A stretch of 61,427 bases of DNA from Desulfobulbaceae bacterium. Its GTDB lineage: Bacteria > Desulfobacterota > Desulfobulbia > Desulfobulbales > SURF-16. Positions within the stretch are counted from its first letter, which is position 1, and each line of letters begins with the position of its first letter. Both the position numbers and the translations under genes were made by a program. The stretch is from NCBI GenBank assembly GCA_020444175.1, contig JAHLLM010000036.1, positions 1-61,427 on the forward strand, in the 5' to 3' direction. The notes under the pieces are model-generated. The model made no database searches, was not told where the DNA came from, and worked only from the letters and a program-made list of their open reading frames with translations. This document shows, in pieces, positions 55,766 to 61,427 of this stretch.

Positions 55766-56590
55766 ATGATGGCCATAACCGATGATGAGTTTGCCCGGCT
55801 TCGTGGTCTGGTTTACGACCGGTTCGGCATTAATCTTACGAAAGAGAAGCGCTCCCTTCTTGTCGGCAGGCTGCAAAAACTGCTCAAGGCAACGGGGTTT
55901 ACCAGTTTTAAAAGTTATTATGATTATTTATCCACTGATAAGACTGGAAAAGCGCTTGATGAGCTGATTAACAGGGTTTCAACCAACTATTCCTACTTTT
56001 ATCGCGAAGAGGCTCATTTCGATTTTTTTAAAAAAAACGCCTTGCCGGCAATAATAAAAAAACAAACCCGTCTGAATTCGAAAGATATCAGGATATGGAC
56101 AGCGGGCTGCTCCACCGGTGAAGAGCCTTATATGCTGGTTATGCTGATGATGGAATATCTTGGCATTAACTACAACGGCTGGAATGGGGGAGTCCTGGCC
56201 ACCGATATATCCAACACGGTCTTAGAAGTGGCTGGCAAAGGTATTTATCCTGAGGATCGGACGAGCAAAGTCCCCGCAGGCTTGAAAAAAAAATACTTCA
56301 TTTGCCGTGATAATTCTCAAAATGAAGTAGTTGACAGAGTAAAAAAGGAAGTAACCCTGCGGCGTTTTAACCTTATGAATAAAGAGTTTCCCTTTAAGAG
56401 GCCCTTTCATATGATTTTTTGCCGGAACGTTATGATCTATTTTGATAAACCGACCAGGGATGCCTTGATCCTGAGATTTCATAGATATCTTGAGCCGGGT
56501 GGTTATTTTTTTATCGGTCATTCGGAAACCATTGGACGTGATCAGGATCTTTTTAAATATATCATGCCCGCCTGCTATCAGAGAATTTGA
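55766..56590 (+). CDS. cheR: chemotaxis methyltransferase CheR
   Basis: SAM-dependent glutamate methyltransferase that modifies the chemoreceptor (274 residues). The ATG at 55766 is chosen; the frame is open upstream to 55604, but that part coincides with leader element B and does not look like CheR. The N-terminal helical domain (DDEFARLRGLVYDRFGINL), the RVSTNYSYFYREEAHF segment (normally NxTxFFR) and the catalytic domain IWTAGCSTGEEPY, VLATDIS, MIFCRNVMIYFDK are present. Here S-Y-F-Y replaces T-xFF-R, a small change in the receptor-binding loop. Followed by cheD 30 bases on. Confidence 0.94.
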   Translation: MMAITDDEFARLRGLVYDRFGINLTKEKRSLLVGRLQKLLKATGFTSFKSYYDYLSTDKTGKALDELINRVSTNYSYFYREEAHFDFFKKNALPAIIKKQTRLNSKDIRIWTAGCSTGEEPYMLVMLMMEYLGINYNGWNGGVLATDISNTVLEVAGKGIYPEDRTSKVPAGLKKKYFICRDNSQNEVVDRVKKEVTLRRFNLMNKEFPFKRPFHMIFCRNVMIYFDKPTRDALILRFHRYLEPGGYFFIGHSETIGRDQDLFKYIMPACYQRI

Positions 56591-56620
56591 CGATAGTGTT
56601 CATGCATTGAGAGACTTCTA

Positions 56621-57103
56621 ATGAAAGCTTTATATATAGGAATAGGCGAATTCGGAGTGACCAACAGTCCTGATGATGTCTTAAAGACTATGGCGCTGGG
56701 GTCCTGTGTCGGACTGATTGTTCTGGAGCCAAGAAGCCGCACTGTCGGTATGGCCCATATTGCCTTGTCCTCTTCACAAATTAACCCGTCCCAGGCAGCA
56801 AAACAGCCGGGACGGTTTGCGGATACGGCGATCCCAGCCTTGCTTAATCTTGTTGCTCAGCGCAGCAAAACAAGGAGTGGTTACATCATTAAACTTGCCG
56901 GAGGGGCGCAAGTTGCCAGCATGAAAGATACGTTCAACATAGGGAAACGTAATATTCTGGCTATAAAAAAAATTCTCTGGCAGATGAAGCTGGCATCGGT
57001 CGCGGAAGATCTGGGCGGTCAAATAAGCAGAACGGTTACGGTCGAGGTAAACACCGGCAGGGTAATTATTCATTCGCCAGGGCGACCTGATTGGTCAATA
57101 TAA
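56621..57103 (+). CDS. cheD: chemoreceptor glutamine deamidase CheD
   Basis: Deamidates receptor glutamines so that CheR can methylate them, and in some bacteria binds CheC/CheX. Length 160 residues. Catalytic residues are visible: cysteine in TMALGSCVGL, histidine in GMAHIAL and the later KLAGGAQ segment. The start ATG follows GAGAGACTTCTA, which gives only a weak ribosome binding site. It overlaps nothing, and the next ORF begins 12 bases after its stop. Presence of both CheD and CheX in one operon suggests that adaptation feeds back on CheY-P removal. Confidence 0.93.
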   Translation: MKALYIGIGEFGVTNSPDDVLKTMALGSCVGLIVLEPRSRTVGMAHIALSSSQINPSQAAKQPGRFADTAIPALLNLVAQRSKTRSGYIIKLAGGAQVASMKDTFNIGKRNILAIKKILWQMKLASVAEDLGGQISRTVTVEVNTGRVIIHSPGRPDWSI

Positions 57104-57114
57104 AGAGTCGCGTC

Positions 57115-57999
57115 ATGGAAAAATTAAATACAATAAAAGTCAAAGTGTTAAAGGCCCAGATTCTTCGCAGAATCGATGCCCTTCCCCTGATGTCCCAAAG
57201 CGCGTCCAAGCTGATGAAAACGGTAGCAGACAGGGATCATTCAATCCACGATATCATTGAAATAGTTAAATACGATCCCTCCCTCACTGTTAAAATTTTA
57301 AAATTAGTCAACAGTTCGGCCTATGGTTTGAGTAAGTCAATTACTTCCGTGGAAAGAGCAATTCCCCAGCTCGGCGATAAATTAGTATTTGGCCTGGCTA
57401 TGGAAGAATGCGCAGCTCCCGTCTACAGGGACCCCATGGAGGGGTATGAAGGGGAAAGTGGCAGTTTATGGAAGCACAGTTTGCTGACAGCCCTTATAGC
57501 CCGTGAACTTGCAAAGGTTTCAGTTCACAAAGTCAGCCTTGAGGAAGCGTACACCGCGGGCCTGATGCATGATCTCGGAAAAGGAATTTTGTCGCAATAC
57601 ATGAAAGGGTCAGCACCTGATTTATTGGCGGCAGTTGAAAACGACAAAATGCATGATTACCGCGAAGCCGAACTGTTCTATTATGGAACAGATCACTGTG
57701 ATGTGGGGTGCCATATTGCAAAACACTGGGCTCTGCCGGAGGCGCTGTGTGCCGTCATCAGATGGCATCATGAGCCTGCACGAAGTCCGGTTGAGTATAA
57801 ATCCCTGGTATATGTTGTTCATCTCGGGGATATCATGGCAATGATCGGTGGAGCGGCAACTGGAGCTGATGCCCTGATGTATGGACAGGATGCAGGATGT
57901 GATGAATTCTTTTCTGCCGATGAGGGATGGGTTGATAGGGCGATGAATGCCGCACTGCAGGAATACCAGAAGATTATTGCCGCAATGTCAAACGAGTAA
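57115..57999 (+). CDS. HDOD domain protein
   Basis: A 294-residue protein with an HDOD domain, a non-catalytic relative of HD phosphohydrolases used in signalling. The ATG at 57115 is preferred to a TTG at 57091 that would overlap cheD. Features: RIDALPLMSQSASKLMKTV, IVKYDPSLTVKILKLVNSS, and LMHDLGKGILSQYM, where an HD pair remains, with HHEPARSP further on. Whether it retains any metal site is unclear. HDOD genes often sit in Che or c-di-GMP operons. Function unknown. Confidence 0.9.
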   Translation: MEKLNTIKVKVLKAQILRRIDALPLMSQSASKLMKTVADRDHSIHDIIEIVKYDPSLTVKILKLVNSSAYGLSKSITSVERAIPQLGDKLVFGLAMEECAAPVYRDPMEGYEGESGSLWKHSLLTALIARELAKVSVHKVSLEEAYTAGLMHDLGKGILSQYMKGSAPDLLAAVENDKMHDYREAELFYYGTDHCDVGCHIAKHWALPEALCAVIRWHHEPARSPVEYKSLVYVVHLGDIMAMIGGAATGADALMYGQDAGCDEFFSADEGWVDRAMNAALQEYQKIIAAMSNE

Positions 58000-58053
58000 G
58001 TTGTTTGGTTTGATATTTGTACAGGACTGTACTCCTCTAGAATTTAAGAAAAA

Positions 58054-59106
58054 ATGATAAAGAAAATAATTCGTGTCCTCATCGTCGACGACTCTTCACT
58101 GGTTCGCAATATTTTAAATGCCGGTTTGAGTCGTGATCCCTACATCCAGGTCGTTGGTTCAGCCCCGGATCCATATGTGGCAAGGGACATGATCGTGAAA
58201 TTTAAACCTGATGTCATGACCCTTGATGTGGAAATGCCGAGAATGGACGGCGTTGAGTTTCTGCGCAAGCTTATGCCGCAATATCCAATTCCCGTAGTCA
58301 TGGTGAGTTCTCTGACGCAAAGAGGAAAACAAATTACCCTGGATGCGTTGGATGCGGGAGCTGTAGATTTCGTTTCAAAACCGTCAACGGATATAGCGCG
58401 CGGTCTGGAAGGCATGATCGGAGAACTATGCACCAAAATTAAAATTGCCTCTACTGCTAACGTATCCCACTGGAAAGGAAGAACAGATCTCCTCCCTTTC
58501 AAAAATAGAATTCAAGGAAATAAATCTCTCGCAGAATCGACCGACAAAGTCATCGCCATAGGTGCTTCAACAGGCGGCACTGAAGCAATCAGGACCGTTA
58601 TCAGTGCTTTTCCGGCTGCGACACCTGGTGTTGTCATTGTTCAGCATATGCCTGCAGGGTTCACTAAATTGTTTGCAGAAAGGTTGAACAGCCTGTGTGC
58701 AATGCAGGTCAAAGAAGCGGAGTCCGGAGATAGAATCATGCCCGGCAGAGTGTTAATTGCCCCGGGTGAAAAGCATATGAAAGTTTCGCGGTCAGGGGGC
58801 ATTTATAAAGTTGACTGCCGGGAAGGCGAAAAAGTAAACGGTCATTGTCCTTCGGTTGGAGTATTGTTTGAATCCATCGCTCAGCATGTCGGAGCAAATG
58901 CAGTGGGGGTTATGCTCACTGGCATGGGGTCTGATGGCGCTGATTCCATGGTGTCCATGCGAAAGGCCGGGGCGCGGACTGTTGCGCAGGATGAAAAATC
59001 AAGCGTAGTCTTTGGCATGCCTAAAGAGGCCTATAAGAGAGGTGGGGCGGAAAAATTGATGCCTTTGATTGAAATTGCAGGCGAAGTAATCAGCATTCTC
59101 TCCTGA
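58054..59106 (+). CDS. cheB: chemotaxis methylesterase CheB
   Basis: Receptor methylesterase/deamidase controlled by a receiver, 350 residues. Receiver: LIVDDSSLV, phosphoacceptor in VMTLDVEMPRMDG, SSLTQRG and FVSKPSTD. Catalytic domain: serine in IGASTGGTEAI, histidine in VQHMPAGFT and aspartate in TGMGSDGAD. Intact, so CheA can phosphorylate it for adaptation. Last gene of the run; 328 bases without a gene follow. No strong terminator is visible after it. Confidence 0.95.
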   Translation: MIKKIIRVLIVDDSSLVRNILNAGLSRDPYIQVVGSAPDPYVARDMIVKFKPDVMTLDVEMPRMDGVEFLRKLMPQYPIPVVMVSSLTQRGKQITLDALDAGAVDFVSKPSTDIARGLEGMIGELCTKIKIASTANVSHWKGRTDLLPFKNRIQGNKSLAESTDKVIAIGASTGGTEAIRTVISAFPAATPGVVIVQHMPAGFTKLFAERLNSLCAMQVKEAESGDRIMPGRVLIAPGEKHMKVSRSGGIYKVDCREGEKVNGHCPSVGVLFESIAQHVGANAVGVMLTGMGSDGADSMVSMRKAGARTVAQDEKSSVVFGMPKEAYKRGGAEKLMPLIEIAGEVISILS

Positions 59107-59434
59107 ATCAGAATAGCGGAAGCTGCAAAGCCGACGCGCCTTTCCTCTCAGATCCTCACGACTCAGAGTGCCTAAAAAACCTTACTTCCAGTTCAAACCG
59201 GTAATATTTTCCATATCAAGAGGCATGTACCCCGGTATCATGCATTAAATTCAAGTTAATAAAGTAAACAAACCCTCAACTCCTTTCCAACTTTGCGTGA
59301 TCGGTTCTGTTCAAAAGGCTGAGAAGGAACTCTCAGAAAGAAAAATATACTTGCAAGATGATCAAAAGATTATAGTTTGCGCATGGTACTGTAAGCTTCA
59401 ATCCTTCCTGATGGATAAATAAGAGAGAAAAAAA
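59107..59434. other. intergenic region between cheB and the TRAP binding-protein gene
   Basis: About 330 bases, A/T rich in its second half, with no gene. It contains a short hairpin CTGAGA...TCTCAG near 59321-59338. The promoter for the binding-protein gene must be here but cannot be placed with confidence. Confidence 0.4.
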
Positions 59435-60517
59435 ATGAAAAGAAGAGAATTTTTAAAAAAATCAGGTGCTGCGACAGTCTGTGCTGCAGGAATGCTGGCA
59501 ACCTCTGCTCCCAGTGTCTGGGCAAAGGGGAAAAAATTCCGCTGGAACATGGTGACCTCCTGGCCTCCGAATCTTCCTGTTCTTCAAACCGGGGCCGAAC
59601 GTTTTGCCTCCCGGGTTAAAGAGATGAGTGAGGGACGCCTGCAGATTCATGTTTTTGCCGGTGGCGAACTTGTGCCGCCAATGGGTGTTTTTGATGCAGT
59701 GTCAGGCGGCAATGTGCAGCTTGGCAGCAGTGCCGCTTATTACTGGGCCGGGAAAATCCCGGCAGCACAGTGGTTCACTTCTGTGCCGTTTGGTCTCAAT
59801 GCCCAGGGAATGAATAGCTGGCTAGGCAGCGGAGGTCTGAAACTCTGGGAGGAAATTTACGATCAATTTAACCTCATTCCCCGTCCATTGGGCAATACCG
59901 GTATGCAGATGGGAGGCTGGTTCAGGAGGGAGATCAATGCGGTTTCCGATTTTCAGGGGCTTAAAATGCGTATTCCCGGATTAGGAGGCAAGGTGGTGGC
60001 CAAGGCCGGAGGCACGGTTGTCCTTCGTCCCGGTGCCGAGATCTTTACGAGTCTGGAGCGCGGAATGATAGACGCGACAGAGTGGGTCGGCCCCATGCAT
60101 GATTTACGTATGGGATTTTACAAGGCTGCCCCGTACTATTATTATCCTGGCTGGCATGAGCCGGGGAGCTGTATTGAGCTTCTTATCAATAAAAAAGCGT
60201 ATCTGTCTCTGCCAAAAGACCTGCAGATGATTCTTGATAGTGCAGCAGCGGAGAGCAATATCACAATGCTTAATGAGTTTGAGGCCGGAAACGGCGCGGC
60301 TCTCATTGAACTTGTTGAAAAACATCAGGTTAAGCTTCGTCGGTTTCCTGATGAAGTTTTGAGTAAACTGAAATCCCTGGCCGACGAAACCCTGGAAGAA
60401 GAGGCGGCAAAGAGTAAACTTTCTTTGAAGGTGCATCAGGCTTTCAAGAAATACAAGAAGGAGATTTTGGGGTGGGGAACAGTGTCGGAAAAAACGTATT
60501 ACGATTCATTTACCTGA
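59435..60517 (+). CDS. TRAP transporter substrate-binding protein (DctP/TakP-like), Tat-exported
   Basis: Periplasmic solute receptor of a TRAP transporter, 360 residues. The N-terminus carries a twin-arginine signal (KRREFLKKSGAATV) with cleavage expected after SVWA, so it is probably exported folded. Family features: RWNMVTSWPPNLPVLQTGAE, AYYWAGKIPAAQWF, LKMRIPGLGGKVVAKAGG, and DATEWVGPMHDLRMGFYKAA. The latter resembles the 2-oxo-acid/TakP and FcbT1-like group. No membrane subunits are encoded next to it; the DctQ/DctM pair at 28518-30361 is the likely partner. The start is preceded by a purine-rich stretch (AAGAGAGAAAAAAA). Confidence 0.93.
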   Translation: MKRREFLKKSGAATVCAAGMLATSAPSVWAKGKKFRWNMVTSWPPNLPVLQTGAERFASRVKEMSEGRLQIHVFAGGELVPPMGVFDAVSGGNVQLGSSAAYYWAGKIPAAQWFTSVPFGLNAQGMNSWLGSGGLKLWEEIYDQFNLIPRPLGNTGMQMGGWFRREINAVSDFQGLKMRIPGLGGKVVAKAGGTVVLRPGAEIFTSLERGMIDATEWVGPMHDLRMGFYKAAPYYYYPGWHEPGSCIELLINKKAYLSLPKDLQMILDSAAAESNITMLNEFEAGNGAALIELVEKHQVKLRRFPDEVLSKLKSLADETLEEEAAKSKLSLKVHQAFKKYKKEILGWGTVSEKTYYDSFT

Positions 60518-60806
60518 TGGGTTTGTCTTCAATTTTCAAGAAAAACGGAAAGTTTTCCGAGAAAATGGAAATTGCAGCAGGCTGGAAATGTCGCTTATTG
60601 TGTTGATTTTCTTTAACTTATTGGAAATAAAAAGGAAATTTTGAAGAGGTATGCGAGGAATGATTTGTGCTTGTTTTTATAGAGTTACCCCATCAAACCA
60701 AACAAGTAAGAGGTGCTGCTCTATTGTTTGCAAATAATTAAGAGAGTATTAACTGATTTACTGTCGCTTTTTAATCGGGAAAGAGACGAGTGAGGAGGAG
60801 AATCAA

Positions 60807-61229
60807 ATGATGAAAAGAAAACGGAGAAGAAGGCTGTGTGTTGTCGTGGCCAATATTTTGATTTTTGGAGGATTGCTCTTTCCAGCATCCATTTGGGCTG
60901 AGAGTTCCAGCGCATCATTTTCTTTAAAGAGTTCCGTTCTTTCCGGAGGGGGCGGCAGTATGAACTCCGCTTCTTTCGAAAGTCAATCAACAGTCGGCCA
61001 GCCCACACCGATAATGGATGCCGATGACATTCCCGCACCACCTCAATCGGTGAGTTATAACTCGTATCCCGGCTACTGGTATACCCTTGGCGCAGAAAGC
61101 GGATGCGAAGACCTGGGAGCTTTTGCCGCAACCTATGGACTGACCAGTGCGGATGTGGATTTCAACCGGGCATGTGATTTTGATAAGGATAATGATATTG
61201 ATGGCCTTGATCTGGCTGAGTTGATATAG
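60807..61229 (+). CDS. secreted protein with C-terminal dockerin-like calcium loop
   Basis: A 140-residue exported protein of unknown role. GAGGAGG lies upstream of the ATG. A signal peptide (core VVVANILIFGGLLF) ends near SIWA. The mature part begins with a repeat-like SASFSLKSSVLSGGGG and SASFESQSTVGQPTP, common in surface or cell-wall proteins of related bacteria. The end, DFDKDNDIDGLDLAEL, matches a single EF-hand/dockerin-type loop (D at 1, 3, 5, 7, 9 and 12). The stop comes immediately after the loop, 20 bases before a MITE copy, so the gene may have been truncated. Confidence 0.75.
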   Translation: MMKRKRRRRLCVVVANILIFGGLLFPASIWAESSSASFSLKSSVLSGGGGSMNSASFESQSTVGQPTPIMDADDIPAPPQSVSYNSYPGYWYTLGAESGCEDLGAFAATYGLTSADVDFNRACDFDKDNDIDGLDLAELI

Positions 61230-61248
61230 AATTTTACAAAATGAAAAA

Positions 61249-61427
61249 TGATTACCACTCATCTTCAGCCTTTTAATACGTCATTCCCGCGAAGGCGGGA
61301 ATCTAGGCGGACGAGCCAACTACTCTGGATTCGCGCTTTCGCGGGAATGACTTTTGTGTGGACAGTATTTTTTCAATTATTAATGCATTACAGTACCTGC
61401 TGCAAGACTGGCTGAGTTTCAGTGGTA
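61249..61427. mobile_element. MITE-like repeat containing paired REP palindromes (copy 2, cut by window end)
   Basis: Nearly the same as the element at 36319-36501, with about a dozen base differences by eye over the shared length. Left terminal repeat TACCACTCATCTTCAGCC pairs imperfectly with GGCTGAGTTTCAGTGGTA at the right end. The inner palindromes are slightly decayed (GAAGGCGGGAAT and TTCGCGCTTTCGCGGGAAT). The window ends inside the right terminal repeat. Confidence 0.8.

Noticed and set aside
1-61427. CRISPR arrays, tRNA or rRNA genes, prophage or integron features
   Set aside because: I looked for direct-repeat arrays, cloverleaf-like and rRNA-like sequences and integrase/transposase genes, and found none.

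Overview
The window looks like chromosomal sequence from a Gram-negative, probably anaerobic bacterium, most likely a Desulfobacterota of the Desulfobulbales type. This is an inference from gene content: paired MinD-like ATPases carrying ferredoxin inserts next to a NifX-like protein, TRAP transporters, many hybrid histidine kinases, and a Che system with CheD, CheX and HDOD proteins. I see no rRNA, tRNA, CRISPR array, prophage or complete insertion sequence.

Layout. 1-7.6 kb: a small membrane protein, an M48 lipoprotein protease and, on the minus strand, a tripartite RND efflux operon (outer membrane factor, adaptor, pump) with a MITE-like element inserted between its first two genes. 7.9-16.6 kb: two large hybrid kinases, a REC-PAS-GGDEF-EAL protein and a YgdI-like lipoprotein. 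16.6-21.4 kb: a YhaO/YhaN-type nuclease-ATPase pair. 21.4-24.2 kb (minus): a PstS-like binding protein followed by a Cache-HAMP-PAS-GGDEF protein. 24.6-30.4 kb: a ZraP-like periplasmic protein, a SagB-type nitroreductase, a NifX-MinD-MinD operon (minus) and TRAP permeases. 30.6-37.3 kb: a REC-PAS-kinase-REC protein, a second PstS-like protein with a Cache-HAMP kinase (minus), a MITE with REP palindromes and a PilZ-like protein. 37.3-41.2 kb (minus): a 1292-residue SBP-PAS-GAF-PAS hybrid kinase.

41.4-59.1 kb is the most interesting part. A sigma-54 activator gene is followed by a strong sigma-54 promoter match with upstream inverted repeats. Then comes a run of fourteen same-strand genes: a CxxC-less thioredoxin-fold protein, CheW, MCP, a receiver protein, CheA, a REC-GAF-PAS kinase, an RpfG-type HD-GYP protein, a REC kinase, CheY, CheX, CheR, CheD, HDOD and CheB. 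CheA carries two HPt domains and a tandem pair of 24-residue motifs resembling the MshEN cyclic-di-GMP receptor. No flagellar or pilus genes are present. Together with two GGDEF proteins, an EAL domain, an HD-GYP protein and a PilZ protein, the window reads as a c-di-GMP-linked chemosensory circuit under possible sigma-54 control, plus periplasmic binding proteins that may feed Cache sensors.

59.4-61.4 kb: a Tat-exported TRAP binding protein that probably serves the TRAP permeases 29 kb away, a secreted protein ending in a dockerin-like calcium loop, and a second copy of the MITE cut by the window end. Three loci carry period-7 tandem repeats, two of them running into the 3' ends of genes.
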